Notes: generated by a model from the sequence alone, not told the origin. 64,000 nucleotides of DNA from Streptomyces sp. SDr-06 (GCF_003324565.1 NZ_QOLA01000019.1:1-64000); one strand, 5' to 3'. Positions 16,501-28,542 are shown, numbered from the stretch's first letter. Translations and numbers: made by a program.

Positions 16501-18135
16501 TCAGCCGGTCGCGTGCCGGCGGGCCCGCAGCGCGAGCGACAGGGCGAGCACCGTCTGCGGGTCGTCCAGGTCCGTGCCCAGCAGGTCCGCGATGCGGGCC
16601 AGCCGGTTGTACAGGGTCTGGCGGTTGAGATGCAGCTCGCGGGCGGTCTCCGCCTTGCGGCCCGCGTGCGCCAGATAGCTCTCCAGGGTGGGCAGCAGGG
16701 GCGGCCGCGAGGCCCGGTCGTGGGCCTGGAGCGGGCCGATCGCGCGCTCCACGAAGGCCGCGAGGTCCGGGTGTTCGCGCAGCCGCCACAGCAACAGGTC
16801 GATGTCGAGGCGGCGTGCGTCGTACCAGGGCCGCTCGGGCAGTCCCTGCGCCGCGGCCGCCGTCTCCGCCGCGTGCCGCAGCCCGGCGCCGGCCGCCGCC
16901 CAGCCGCCCGCGACCCCGACCACGACCACCGGCTGCGTCCCGGCCCGCGCGCCCGTGAGCCCGGCCCGCTCGACGCCCGCCCGCAGCGCCGCCGCGACCC
17001 GGTCGGCCACCGCGGTGCGCTCCGTCTCCGAGCGCAGCCCGAGCAGCAGTGGGACGCGGCCCTCGACGGGGCGTACGCCGAGCAGCACGGGCACGCCCAC
17101 CGAGGACAGCTCTTCGAGCACCGCCCGGGCGAGGACCGCCCAGTTGCCCGTCGGGGCGAGTTCGGAGGCCAGCCGCATCACGACCGGGAGCAGCGGCCCC
17201 TCGCCGGGCTTGAAGCCGAGGACCTTGGCCTGGGCGGGGGCGTCCTCGGGGGTGATGCGGCCCTCGGCGAGGTCGGTGAGGAAGTCGCCGCGGCCGCGCG
17301 CGGCCAGTTCCTCCTCCTGGCGGGCCTGCATGAGGACGACGGCGAGGATGCCCGCGGCCCGCTCGGCCGCCATGCGGTGCACCGGCAGCAGGGGCGGGCC
17401 GACCGCGAGCAGCGCGAGGCGGGCCCGTACCGCGCCCGCGCCGTGGCCGCCGCCCGGCACGTCGACCAGGACCGCGCCCGCCGGCGGTCCGGAGGCGCGC
17501 GCCTCGCGCTGGCCGCGCAGCCCCTCCCAGACCTGGAGCGGGTCGGCGGCCGCCTCGCCCGCGTCACAGGCGGCGGCGTACAGGAGCTGGCCGTCCGGGG
17601 TCTCCAGGAAGACCGGGTTGGCGGTGAAGTCGGCCAGGATGCCGAGGACCTGGGGGATCCCGCCGCCGCCGAGCAGCGCGCCCGTGCACCGCTGGTGGAC
17701 CTCTTCGGCGCGCTGGAGCAGGGCGTAGTGGCCGTTGACGATCTCGGTGTGGATCTCCTCGGTCACCGCGACGAACGGCACCTCGCGGTGCAGCTGGACC
17801 AGGGGGAGCCCGGCGGAGCGGGCGGTCTCGACGAGGGTGGCCGGAAGGCGGGCGAAGCGCGGGCCGAGCTCGACGACGAGGGCGGCGATGCCCCGGTCCG
17901 CGAGCCGCCGCACGAACGCGCGCTGCTCGGCGGGGCGGGTGCCGAGGCCCAGCCCGGTGGTCAGGAGGAGTTCGCCGCCCTTGAGCAGCGAGGCGATGTT
18001 GGGCACCTCGCCCGCGTGCACCCAGCGCACCGTGCGCTGGAGCCGCTCGGCGCCCGCGACGACCTCCGGGAGGCCGCCGCGCAGCCCCGGCAGCTCCAGC
18101 GCCCGCTGCACGGTGATCCCGCCCTGCGTGTCCAC
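16501..18135 (-). CDS. PucR-family transcriptional regulator
   Basis: This encodes 544 residues in the PucR architecture. The N-terminal PucR domain spans residues about 10-125 (TVQRALELPGLRGGLPEVVA and GGELLLTTGLGLGT). A GGDEF-like/CdaR central region spans about 290-420. A C-terminal PucR helix-turn-helix sits at about 490-540 (TARELHLNRQTLYNRLARI). Start GTG 18135 has a GAGGTGG Shine-Dalgarno (minus strand, about 18148-18142). Relatives activate catabolic genes for purines, proline or, in Bacillus AdeR, alanine dehydrogenase. The target here is unknown; ald lies 7 kb away. Confidence 0.9.
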   Translation of the reverse strand: MDTQGGITVQRALELPGLRGGLPEVVAGAERLQRTVRWVHAGEVPNIASLLKGGELLLTTGLGLGTRPAEQRAFVRRLADRGIAALVVELGPRFARLPATLVETARSAGLPLVQLHREVPFVAVTEEIHTEIVNGHYALLQRAEEVHQRCTGALLGGGGIPQVLGILADFTANPVFLETPDGQLLYAAACDAGEAAADPLQVWEGLRGQREARASGPPAGAVLVDVPGGGHGAGAVRARLALLAVGPPLLPVHRMAAERAAGILAVVLMQARQEEELAARGRGDFLTDLAEGRITPEDAPAQAKVLGFKPGEGPLLPVVMRLASELAPTGNWAVLARAVLEELSSVGVPVLLGVRPVEGRVPLLLGLRSETERTAVADRVAAALRAGVERAGLTGARAGTQPVVVVGVAGGWAAAGAGLRHAAETAAAAQGLPERPWYDARRLDIDLLLWRLREHPDLAAFVERAIGPLQAHDRASRPPLLPTLESYLAHAGRKAETARELHLNRQTLYNRLARIADLLGTDLDDPQTVLALSLALRARRHATG

Positions 18136-18294
18136 TGCGACCCACCTCTCGTCCCGCGGGACCCGGGCCCGGCCCCGGGACGACACCGCATGCGGCGGAC
18201 GCTACCTGCGGTTACGTCCCGGGAGCCGCCCCTTGTGGCGTACGTCACGCGGGGCGGCCGGGCGGGTCGGCCGCGGGGCGCGGTGGGCCCGCCC

Positions 18295-20100
18295 TCAGCC
18301 GCCGTACGCGCCCGAAGCGGTCAGCCGCAGCGCCGTGTCGATCAGCGGAACGTGGCTGAAGGCCTGCGGGAAGTTGCCGACCTGACGCTGGAGGTGCGGA
18401 TCCCACTCCTCGGCGAGCAGGCCCAGGTCGTTGCGCAGGGCGAGGAGCTTCTCGAAGAGCTTGCGGGCCTCGTCGACCCGGCCGATCATCGCGAGGTCGT
18501 CCGCCAGCCAGAACGAGCAGGCCAGGAACGCGCCTTCCTCGCCCAGGAGGCCGTCCAGGTTGTCCTCGTCACCGCCCGTGGTCGGGTAGCGCAGGATGAA
18601 CCCGTCCGGTGTGGACAGCTCGCGCTGGATCGCCTCGATGGTGCCGATCACGCGCTTGTCGTCCGGGGGCAGGAAGCCCATCTGCGGGATGAGCAGCAGT
18701 GACGCGTCCAGTTCCTTCGAGCCGTAGGACTGCGTGAAGGTGTTGCGTTCCTTGTCGTAGCCCTTCTCGCAGACGTCCCGGTGGATGTCGTCGCGCAGCT
18801 GGCGCCACTTGTCGAGCGGGCCGTCCGCGTCGCCGGACTCGATCAGCTTGATCGTGCGGTCGACCGCGACCCAGGCCATCACCTTGGAGTGCACGAAGTG
18901 GCGGCGCGGCCCGCGCACCTCCCAGATGCCCTCGTCGGGCTGGTCCCAGTGGCTCTCCAGATAGCGGATCAGCTTGAGCTGGAGCAGGGAGGCGTAGTCG
19001 TTGCGGGCCAGGCCCGTCATGTGCGCCAGGTGGAGCGCCTCGGTGACCTCGCCGTACACGTCGAGCTGGAGCTGGTGGGCGGCGCCGTTGCCGGCCCGCA
19101 CCGGCGTCGAGTTCTCGTACCCGGGCAGCCAGTCGAGCTCCGTCTCGCCGAGCTCCCGCTCGCCCGCGATCCCGTACATGATCTGGAGGTTCTCGGGGTC
19201 TCCCGCGACCGAGCGCAGGAGCCACTCGCGCCAGGCGCGGGCCTCCTCGCGGTAGCCGGTGCGCAGCAGCGAGGACAGGGTGATCGCGGCGTCCCGCAGC
19301 CAGGTGTAGCGGTAGTCCCAGTTGCGCTCGCCGCCGATGTGCTCGGGCAGCGAGGTCGTGGGCGCGGCCACGATGCCGCCGGTCGGGGCGTAGGTGAGCG
19401 CCTTCAGGGTGATCAGGGAGCGGACCACGGCCTCGCGGTAGGGCCCGTGGTAGGTGCAGTGGTCGACCCACTCCCGCCAGAAGTCCTCGGTCGCCACCAG
19501 GGACGCCTCGGGCTCGGGCAGCGCGGGCGGCTCCCGGTGCGAGGGCTGCCAGCTGATGGTGAACGCCACCCGCTCGCCGGGGGAGACGGTGAAGTCGGAG
19601 TACGTCGTGAGGTTCTTGCCGTACGTCTCCGCCTCGGTGTCCAGCCACACCGAGTCCGGGCCCGCGACCGCGACCGTGCGCGTGTCGACCTTGTGCACCC
19701 AGGGGGTGATCCGCCCGTAACTGAAGCGCATGCGCAGGGTGGAGCGCATCGGCACCCGGCCGGTGACGCCTTCCACGATGCGGATCAGCTGCGGGGCGCC
19801 GTCACGCGGCGGCATGAAGTCGGTCACCCGGACCGTGCCGCGCGGGGTGTCCCACTCCGATTCCAGGACGAGGGAGTCGCCCCGATAGCGGCGGCGGTCG
19901 GCCGTCGGGGGTGGGTCGTCGGTGCCGTACGCCGGACCGACCCGCCAGAAACCGTGTTCCTCGGTGCCGAGCAGTCCGGCGAAGACGGCGTGCGAGTCGA
20001 AGCGGGGCAGGCAGAGCCAGTCCACGGTGCCGTCCCTGCAGACCAGTGCGGCGGTCTGCATGTCTCCGATGAGTGCGTAATCCTCGATGCGCCCGGCCAC
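18295..20100 (-). CDS. Glycoside hydrolase family 15 protein (glucoamylase/trehalase-like)
   Basis: This encodes 601 residues. An N-terminal super-sandwich domain (IEDYALIGDMQTAALVCRDG and TVDWLCLPRFDS) precedes the alpha/alpha toroid catalytic domain. GGERNWDYRYTWLRDA near residues 255-270 is the hallmark of bacterial GH15 proteins. A second acidic cluster near the C-terminus (GFLPPDDKR, GEEGAFLACSFWLADDLA) fits the catalytic base region. Actinobacterial members include trehalases and glucodextranases, so the substrate is open. There is no signal peptide, so it is probably cytoplasmic. Start GTG 20100 has GGAG about 8 nt upstream on the minus strand. It is transcribed toward the PucR gene. 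Confidence 0.9.
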   Translation of the reverse strand: MAGRIEDYALIGDMQTAALVCRDGTVDWLCLPRFDSHAVFAGLLGTEEHGFWRVGPAYGTDDPPPTADRRRYRGDSLVLESEWDTPRGTVRVTDFMPPRDGAPQLIRIVEGVTGRVPMRSTLRMRFSYGRITPWVHKVDTRTVAVAGPDSVWLDTEAETYGKNLTTYSDFTVSPGERVAFTISWQPSHREPPALPEPEASLVATEDFWREWVDHCTYHGPYREAVVRSLITLKALTYAPTGGIVAAPTTSLPEHIGGERNWDYRYTWLRDAAITLSSLLRTGYREEARAWREWLLRSVAGDPENLQIMYGIAGERELGETELDWLPGYENSTPVRAGNGAAHQLQLDVYGEVTEALHLAHMTGLARNDYASLLQLKLIRYLESHWDQPDEGIWEVRGPRRHFVHSKVMAWVAVDRTIKLIESGDADGPLDKWRQLRDDIHRDVCEKGYDKERNTFTQSYGSKELDASLLLIPQMGFLPPDDKRVIGTIEAIQRELSTPDGFILRYPTTGGDEDNLDGLLGEEGAFLACSFWLADDLAMIGRVDEARKLFEKLLALRNDLGLLAEEWDPHLQRQVGNFPQAFSHVPLIDTALRLTASGAYGG

Positions 20101-20509
20101 GTGCAATCTCCAGTCGAACGGCCACGTCCGCCCCCTGGGGGCGCTTACAGCGACAGCGGTCAAGGGTTCGCCAACGAGCGCATGTTCCGGGTGACGGACG
20201 GGGTGGTGCCGTGCTACCAGGAGGCTCGGCAAGCGAGTGTCCGAGCAGGATACGACGCACCCCAGTGATCCGCTGGAGCCTTCCTTGAACGCCATTGGGC
20301 CGAATGGGTGAGCCTTGCACGCAGTGCTGTCCGGCCGCACACAGAGCGTGGCCGGACGCGGTCTCCCGCTGTCGCTGATACCCTGGTAGCCCGTGGCCGG
20401 GTGCTGAAAAAAGCCCCGAACCGCAGCGACGGCACCCCCCGGAATCTCGCACGAGATCCACACAGGGTGACCGGCACGCACTCCACACAGCGACCACGGG
20501 AGCCCCCTC
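20101..20509. other. Divergent intergenic region upstream of pyrG
   Basis: These 409 bases separate the leftward GH15 gene from the rightward pyrG. I see no gene. A -10-like TACCCT (20379-20384) could drive pyrG, leaving a leader of about 120 bases that includes a run of A residues at 20407-20412. No terminator-like attenuator is obvious to me. Confidence 0.4.
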
Positions 20510-22192
<1,683 letters not shown>

Positions 22193-22248
22193 TCGCGGGA
22201 TTCCCCGGCCTCTCGACTAGGCTCGATCAGGGGAGAACCCAGTCGTCG

Positions 22249-22297
22249 CCGGGGTACGGGTCCTCATCAGGGGGCCCGTGCCCCGGTTTTTTGTTTT
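22249..22297 (+). terminator. Intrinsic terminator after pyrG
   Basis: A 15-bp stem (22249-22263 with 22272-22286, two wobble pairs, 8-base loop) is followed by TTTTTTGTTTTT. This is one of the few U-tract terminators in the window. It lies between pyrG and the Nudix gene, so the latter needs its own promoter or read-through. Confidence 0.9.
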
Positions 22298-22329
22298 TCT
22301 GTTGGTGCGCACTGTGGGAGGACGCCGTC

Positions 22330-22956
22330 ATGGCCATCGAGGACACCGCCGAGAACTGGCAGATCGTGGCGACCGCCACCCCCTTCACCGGTCACAAGAC
22401 CGGGGTGCGCACGGACGACGTCGTGATGCCCGACGGCTCGGTGCACCAGCGGGACTACCAGCTCCACCCCGGCTCCGTGGCGGTCGTGGCGCTGGACGAC
22501 GAGGGCCGCGTCCTGGTGCTGCGCCAGTACCGCCACCCCGTGCGCCACAAGCTCTGGGAGATCCCGGCCGGGCTCCTGGACGTGCCCGGCGAGAACCCGC
22601 TGCACGCCGCCGAGCGCGAGCTGTACGAGGAGGCGCACGTCAAGGCCGGACAGTGGCACGTCCTGACCGATGTGTACCCGAGCCCCGGCGGCAGCGACGA
22701 GGCGGTACGGATCTTCCTGGCCCAGGACCTGTCCGAGGCGGAGGGCGAGCGCTTCGAGGTCTCCGAGGAGGAGGCCGACATGGAGCTGGCCCGGGTGCCG
22801 CTGGACGATCTCGTCCGGGGCGCGCTCGCGGGGGAGCTGCACAACACCTGTCTGGTGGTCGGCGCGCTCGCGCTGGCCGCGGTGCTGCGGGGCGACGGCG
22901 TCGACTCCCTGCGCCCGGCCGGGGCGCCCTGGCCGGCCCGGCCGTTCGAGGAGTGA
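22330..22956 (+). CDS. Nudix hydrolase, ADP-ribose pyrophosphatase type
   Basis: This encodes 208 residues. The Nudix box runs from GLLDVPGENPLHAAERELYE (residues about 81-100) into EAHVKAG. The usual Gly near the end of the REUXEEXGU motif is His here, a variation to note. The upstream VLVLRQYRHPVRHKLWEIPA is typical of ADP-ribose pyrophosphatases such as the mycobacterial Rv1700, which occupies the same place after pyrG. It should cut ADP-ribose to AMP and ribose 5-phosphate. ATG 22330 has GGGAGGA about 8 nt upstream. Confidence 0.9.
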   Translation: MAIEDTAENWQIVATATPFTGHKTGVRTDDVVMPDGSVHQRDYQLHPGSVAVVALDDEGRVLVLRQYRHPVRHKLWEIPAGLLDVPGENPLHAAERELYEEAHVKAGQWHVLTDVYPSPGGSDEAVRIFLAQDLSEAEGERFEVSEEEADMELARVPLDDLVRGALAGELHNTCLVVGALALAAVLRGDGVDSLRPAGAPWPARPFEE

Positions 22957-23154
22957 GCCCCGCCCGCGGGGGACGGGCCCCGTCTTTTCCCGCCCCGCGC
23001 CGACCGATCTGACAATCGGCTGATCCGATCGGGCGACATCGGGCGAAAGTGGGCCCTGCTCCGCCCAAACGGTCACGAAGGGTGAACTACGCTCGGACTG
23101 CCCGTGCGGAGACCCGCACGGTCTCCAGGTGCTCAGGCGGACGGAGCGTGGCCC

Positions 23155-25164
23155 GTGACGGATCAGGCGGTGGACGTGGGCGGGGCTGCCGCCGGGCAGC
23201 GTACCGGGCAATTCCTGGGCAGGCAGCGGGAGTTGAAGGAGCTACGGGCCGACATCGAACGGGCCGGACTTGACACCCTGTCAGGCAAGAAGTCGCCCCG
23301 CGCCAGGGTCCTGCTGATCGCCGGCCGGCCCGGATCGGGACGCACCGCGCTCGCCGCCGAACTCGCCCGCCAGGTGGCCGACGACTATCCGGACGGGGTG
23401 CTGCGGGCGTCGCTCACCGAGCCCGGCGGGGCGCGTGTCCCGGCCGACCGGGTCGCCAGGGACCTGTTGGAGGCGCTGGATGTCCCGGTGCCGCCCGGGG
23501 CCGGCCAGGACGAGCTGACCGAGCTGGTCCGCGGGGCGCTCGCGGGCCGCCGGGCGATCGTGCTGCTCGACGACGCGGCCGACGCCGAGCAGGTCGGCCC
23601 GCTCCTGCCCGACACCTCGGAGAGCCTGGTCGTGGCCACCGCCCAGGGCCCGCTCACCGGAATCCCCGACGTCCGCCCCTGCACGCTGGGCGGTCTCGAC
23701 GTCAAGTCGGCCGTCGAGCTCCTGGAGGGCTTCACCGGCGCGGTCCGGGTCACGGTCGACCCGCGCGCCGCCGAGATGCTCGTGGAGGCGTGCGGCGGAC
23801 AGCCCGCGGCCCTCGTCCTGGTCGGCGGCTGGCTCGCGGCCCGCCCCAAGGCCGCCGTCTCCGACGTGGCCAAACAACTGCGCGCCATGTCCGAGGTAGG
23901 GGCCGAACTCCCCAGCGCGGCACGCCCGTTGGCGCGTTCCTTCCGCCTCGTGTACGAGTCCCTCTCGCAGCCGGCCGCGCGGATACTGCGACTGCTGTCG
24001 CTCGCCCCCGCCGGGATCGCCGACGCGCACACCGCCTCCGCGCTGGCGGGCTGCTCGGTCTCGGGCGCCCAGGCGGCGCTGGCCGACTTCCTGGCGTACG
24101 GACTGCTGCGGTGCGACCCGGCCGCGCCCGAGCAGTACCGGGTGCCCGGCGCCCTCGCTCCGCTGCTGCGCACGCTGTGCGAGGCCGTGGACCGGCCCGG
24201 CGAGATCGAGCTGGCCCGGGCCCGGATGCTGGAGCGGACCGTGCGGCTGCTCCAGTCCTGCCGGGCGGTCGCCGAGCCGGAGGGCTCGCCCGCCCGCCGC
24301 AAGCTCGCGGGCCTCCCGCGCGCCCTGCGCTTCCCCGGCGCGGCGGTGGCCGAGGCCTGGCTGCGCGGGCGCCGGCCCGCGCTGCTCGCCTCCGCCCGGC
24401 TCGCGGTGGAGGACGGCGAGCTCGATACCCTGGCCCGGCGCCTGGTGGCCGCGCTGGTGCGGGCGCTCGCCGCACACCAGGGCGCCGAGGCGGCGGCTCC
24501 CGAGCTGTACGGGCTGCACCAGCTCGTCCTCGACGTCGCCGACCGGCGCGACCTGCACCGCGAGAAGGCCGCGGCCCTGCTCAACCTGGGAGACCTCGAC
24601 GCGGGGACCGGGCGGACCGCCGAGGCGCTGGCCCGCTACCGGGCCGCCCTGGACGCCGGCCGCGCGGCGGGCGACCCCTACGCGACCGGCCGCGCGATGG
24701 AATCCGTAGGCGGCGCCCACCAGGAGCTGGGGGACTGGCAGCGGGCCTCCGACTGGTACGGGCGGGCCCTGTCCCAGCGGCTCGCGCGCGGCGAGCGGGC
24801 GGACGAGGCCCGGCTGTACGGGCGGCTCGCCACCGTGCACACCTACGCGGGCCGCTACGGCGAGGCGCTGCGCTGCTGGCGCGCCGCGGTGGCCGGATAC
24901 CGGCGGCTCGGCGATCTCCCGGGCCAGGCAAGGGCGTTGAGCGAGGCGGCCCGGGTCCAGGAGTACGCCGGGCGCCCCGAGGAGTCGCTGCGCACCTGCC
25001 GCGAGGCGGTGGAGTTCGCCCGCAGGGCCGGTGATCTGCGTCTCCAGGCCGCGCTCCAGCTCCGGCTCGCCGACACCCTGGACCGGCTCGGCGACCCCAC
25101 CGCGGCGCGGATCCACCGGGCCACGGCCGACAGATTGCTGGAAGATGAGCCGTCAAGGCCATGA
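23155..25164 (+). CDS. STAND-type P-loop ATPase with C-terminal TPRs
   Basis: This encodes 669 residues. An NB-ARC/AAA-like ATPase begins with FLGRQRELKELRADIERAGL. It has the P-loop GRPGSGRT at residues about 57-64 (Lys of the usual GKT replaced by Arg) and AIVLLDDAADAEQVGPLLP as Walker B region. A helical region follows, then TPR repeats from about 465 to 660 (AEALARYRAALDAGRAAGDP, RASDWYGRALSQRLARGE, GEALRCWRAAVAGYRRLGD). The plan matches the central and C-terminal parts of AfsR-type regulators, but the N-terminal SARP DNA-binding domain is absent. It may be a signalling scaffold; the role is unknown. GTG 23155 is chosen from spacing to GGAG. Confidence 0.82.
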   Translation: MTDQAVDVGGAAAGQRTGQFLGRQRELKELRADIERAGLDTLSGKKSPRARVLLIAGRPGSGRTALAAELARQVADDYPDGVLRASLTEPGGARVPADRVARDLLEALDVPVPPGAGQDELTELVRGALAGRRAIVLLDDAADAEQVGPLLPDTSESLVVATAQGPLTGIPDVRPCTLGGLDVKSAVELLEGFTGAVRVTVDPRAAEMLVEACGGQPAALVLVGGWLAARPKAAVSDVAKQLRAMSEVGAELPSAARPLARSFRLVYESLSQPAARILRLLSLAPAGIADAHTASALAGCSVSGAQAALADFLAYGLLRCDPAAPEQYRVPGALAPLLRTLCEAVDRPGEIELARARMLERTVRLLQSCRAVAEPEGSPARRKLAGLPRALRFPGAAVAEAWLRGRRPALLASARLAVEDGELDTLARRLVAALVRALAAHQGAEAAAPELYGLHQLVLDVADRRDLHREKAAALLNLGDLDAGTGRTAEALARYRAALDAGRAAGDPYATGRAMESVGGAHQELGDWQRASDWYGRALSQRLARGERADEARLYGRLATVHTYAGRYGEALRCWRAAVAGYRRLGDLPGQARALSEAARVQEYAGRPEESLRTCREAVEFARRAGDLRLQAALQLRLADTLDRLGDPTAARIHRATADRLLEDEPSRP

Positions 25165-25214
25165 GGCCTGCGAAATCCGCAGTGCTTCGGCCAAAGATTA
25201 AAGCTTTGTAAGGG

Positions 25215-25242
25215 TAGACAGCTGGAAAACCTTCATTAGACT
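25215..25242 (+). promoter_or_regulatory. Candidate ald promoter
   Basis: TAGACA (25215-25220) and TAGACT (25237-25242) are separated by 16 bases and lie about 95 bases before ald, in an AT-richer patch that also contains the palindrome AAAGCTTT. This is an unverified match to the housekeeping consensus. Confidence 0.4.
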
Positions 25243-25336
25243 GGCTCCGCCGCAACTTCCTGCGGTGTCTCCCGGTGCGCCTCCTTGCGTCCGGGTATGT
25301 ATCGCATTGCCCCCGTTTTCCCCTGAGCCAAGGACC

Positions 25337-26461
<1,125 letters not shown>

Positions 26462-26500
26462 GGCAGCCGCCGGTCCGTCAACCCGGACCGTCAACCTCGT

Positions 26501-26541
26501 ACATCCGGCCGGACCTTGTCGACCAAGGTCCGGCCGGATGT
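26501..26541 (+). terminator. Perfect 18-bp hairpin after ald
   Basis: Arms 26501-26518 and 26524-26541 are perfectly complementary with a 5-base loop. There is no T run, which is common for streptomycete terminators. It lies 40 bases after the ald stop codon. Confidence 0.75.
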
Positions 26542-26812
26542 GTATCGCGACACTTCCGCCCCCCTGCGCCGGGCTTGCTCAACTCGCCTCGAACGTAACC
26601 CTTTAACCGTTTCGCGCACTGGTGAAACGTGCACGCGAGTCCCCGTACGCCCTTGACAGAGCGGTGTTCCATTGCCGACACATCGGGCCGGGTCCGGCGG
26701 ATTGTGTTGCTGCGGACCGGTGACACGCCATAGAGTCGCCAACCGTCGGCATGGTGCCACGCTGACCTATCGATAAAGTTTCCTGGTCACGTCCAAGGAG
26801 GTAAGACGACTT
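26542..26812 (+). promoter_or_regulatory. parA upstream region with candidate promoter
   Basis: No gene is visible. TTGCTG (26707-26712) and TAGAGT (26731-26736), 18 bases apart, make the best promoter match and give a leader of about 70 bases. A consensus TTGACA at 26653-26658 has no good -10 at the right distance. A strong Shine-Dalgarno AAGGAGG (26795-26801) precedes GTG 26813. Confidence 0.5.
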
Positions 26813-28018
26813 GTGAATGAGTCGACATTTACTCCCGGAGGTGGTCAGTCAGGAATCCCTGCGGGGATGTCCGTACGGGGCCAGAGCCCTTCGGGGCCCG
26901 AGGCTGTCGGCTCCGTCGCGGTCCGCACCTCCGAAACCACTCTGCTTCCCACGCACGCGGGGATGGCCCCCACCCAGCACATGACGACAGCCCCACGGAT
27001 GATGGACGGCCTACACGTGAACGCCACGGCCGGCAACGAGAGCGGCCGGGAGACCGCCGCTCTCGCCGACTTTGACGAAGTGCCCCAGGGGCACTTCTAC
27101 GACCCCGACGCCGAGTACGAGCCCGACCCCGAGTACGCGGCCACCCTCGCCCCCGACGCTGCCCGTCAGCGCCGCGAGCGGATCGGCCCGACCGGACGGC
27201 CACTGCCGTACTTCCCGATCCCGGGTCCCCTGACCGACCACGGTCCCGCGAAGATCATCGCGATGTGCAACCAGAAGGGCGGCGTGGGCAAGACGACGTC
27301 GACCATCAACCTGGGTGCCGCGCTCGCCGAGTACGGACGCCGCGTCCTGCTCGTCGACTTCGACCCGCAGGGTGCCCTGTCGGTCGGCCTCGGCGTCAAC
27401 CCGATGGAACTCGACCTCACCGTCTACAACCTGCTCATGGAGCGGGGCATGTCGGCCGACGAGGTGCTGCTCAAGACCGCGGTCCCGAACATGGACCTGC
27501 TGCCGAGCAACATCGACCTGTCCGCCGCCGAGGTGCAGCTGGTGAGCGAGGTCGCGCGCGAGTCCACGCTCCAGCGGGCCCTGAAGCCGCTGATGCAGGA
27601 CTACGACTACATCGTGATCGACTGTCAGCCCTCGCTCGGCCTGCTCACCGTGAACGCCCTGACGGCGGCTCACAAGGTGATCGTGCCGCTGGAGTGCGAG
27701 TTCTTCGCGCTGCGCGGTGTCGCGCTGCTGACCGAGACGATCGAGAAGGTGCAGGAACGTCTCAACCCCGACCTGGAGTTGGACGGCATCCTCGCCACGA
27801 TGTACGACTCCCGCACGGTGCACAGCCGCGAGGTCCTGGCCCGCGTGGTCGAGGCCTTCGACGACCACGTCTACCACACGGTCATCGGCCGGACCGTGCG
27901 CTTCCCGGAGACCACCGTCGCCGGTGAGCCGATCACGACGTACGCCTCCAACTCCGTCGGCGCGGCCGCCTACCGTCAGCTCGCCAGGGAGGTGCTCGCC
28001 CGGTGTCACGCCGAGTGA
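26813..28018 (+). CDS. ParA/Soj-like ATPase with N-terminal extension
   Basis: This encodes 401 residues. The deviant Walker A CNQKGGVGKTT is at residues about 151-161. VLLVDFDPQGALSVGLGVNP and YIVIDCQPSLGLLTVNAL carry the remaining ATPase motifs. Residues 1-145 are a low-complexity, partly acidic extension not seen in minimal ParA. This homologue sits upstream of scpA-scpB, not next to parB and the origin, so it is probably not the main chromosome partition ParA. It matches the ParA-like protein before scpA in mycobacteria. It overlaps the next gene by 16 bases. It may help chromosome organisation or cargo positioning. Confidence 0.9.
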   Translation: MNESTFTPGGGQSGIPAGMSVRGQSPSGPEAVGSVAVRTSETTLLPTHAGMAPTQHMTTAPRMMDGLHVNATAGNESGRETAALADFDEVPQGHFYDPDAEYEPDPEYAATLAPDAARQRRERIGPTGRPLPYFPIPGPLTDHGPAKIIAMCNQKGGVGKTTSTINLGAALAEYGRRVLLVDFDPQGALSVGLGVNPMELDLTVYNLLMERGMSADEVLLKTAVPNMDLLPSNIDLSAAEVQLVSEVARESTLQRALKPLMQDYDYIVIDCQPSLGLLTVNALTAAHKVIVPLECEFFALRGVALLTETIEKVQERLNPDLELDGILATMYDSRTVHSREVLARVVEAFDDHVYHTVIGRTVRFPETTVAGEPITTYASNSVGAAAYRQLAREVLARCHAE

Positions 28019-28542
28019 GTCTGCCCGGGGCCGACGAGCTGTTCCGTACGACCGGGGGGATGGCGCTCTCGCCGTCCACCCCGAGGCGAGGGGCCAACGG
28101 CGAGGCCAGGGTGCCGTCCCCGGCGGGCGAGAGCGAGCCCGTCGCCGCCGAGCCCGCGCCCGAGGCGGAGCACACCGCCGCCGAGGAGGACTCCGGCTCG
28201 GCCGAGCCGCGCAGCCGGGCCGCCGCCGAGGCGGAGACCGCCAAGACCCGGCGCACGCCCGCCCAGGGCGGCTCCGGCTCGGGCACCGCCCAGCAGCGGC
28301 GCCGCCAGCGCGCGGCCAACCGGCGGCCCAGCGGGCGCGAACGGCACGACGAGAAGATCACCGTGTACGTCTCCGCCGAGGAGCTGATGGACCTGGAGCA
28401 CGCACGCCTGGTCCTGCGCGGCGAGCACGGCCTGGCGGTCGACCGCGGGCGGATCGTCCGCGAGGCGGTCGCCGTGGTCCTCGCGGACCTGGAGTCCCGG
28501 GGCGACGCGAGCATCCTCGTACGGCGTCTTCGGGGGCGGTAG
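28003..28542 (+). CDS. Ribbon-helix-helix-like partner of the ParA-like ATPase
   Basis: This encodes 179 residues. Residues 1 to about 110 are Ala/Glu/Ser/Arg-rich and look disordered. Residues about 117-165 read EKITVYVSAEELMDLEHARL and then DRGRIVREAVAVVLADLES. That is one strand followed by two helices, as in CopG/Arc ribbon-helix-helix DNA-binding proteins. GTG 28003 lies inside the end of the parA gene, a 16-base overlap that implies coupled translation. Small RHH proteins are the centromere-binding partners of type Ib plasmid ParAs, so a ParB-like role is plausible. This is inference; I do not recognise a named family. Confidence 0.72.
   Translation: MSRRVSLPGADELFRTTGGMALSPSTPRRGANGEARVPSPAGESEPVAAEPAPEAEHTAAEEDSGSAEPRSRAAAEAETAKTRRTPAQGGSGSGTAQQRRRQRAANRRPSGRERHDEKITVYVSAEELMDLEHARLVLRGEHGLAVDRGRIVREAVAVVLADLESRGDASILVRRLRGR

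Noticed and set aside
26653..26658. Consensus TTGACA as the parA -35 box
   Set aside because: No acceptable -10 hexamer at 16-19 bases; the TTGCTG/TAGAGT pair downstream fits better.
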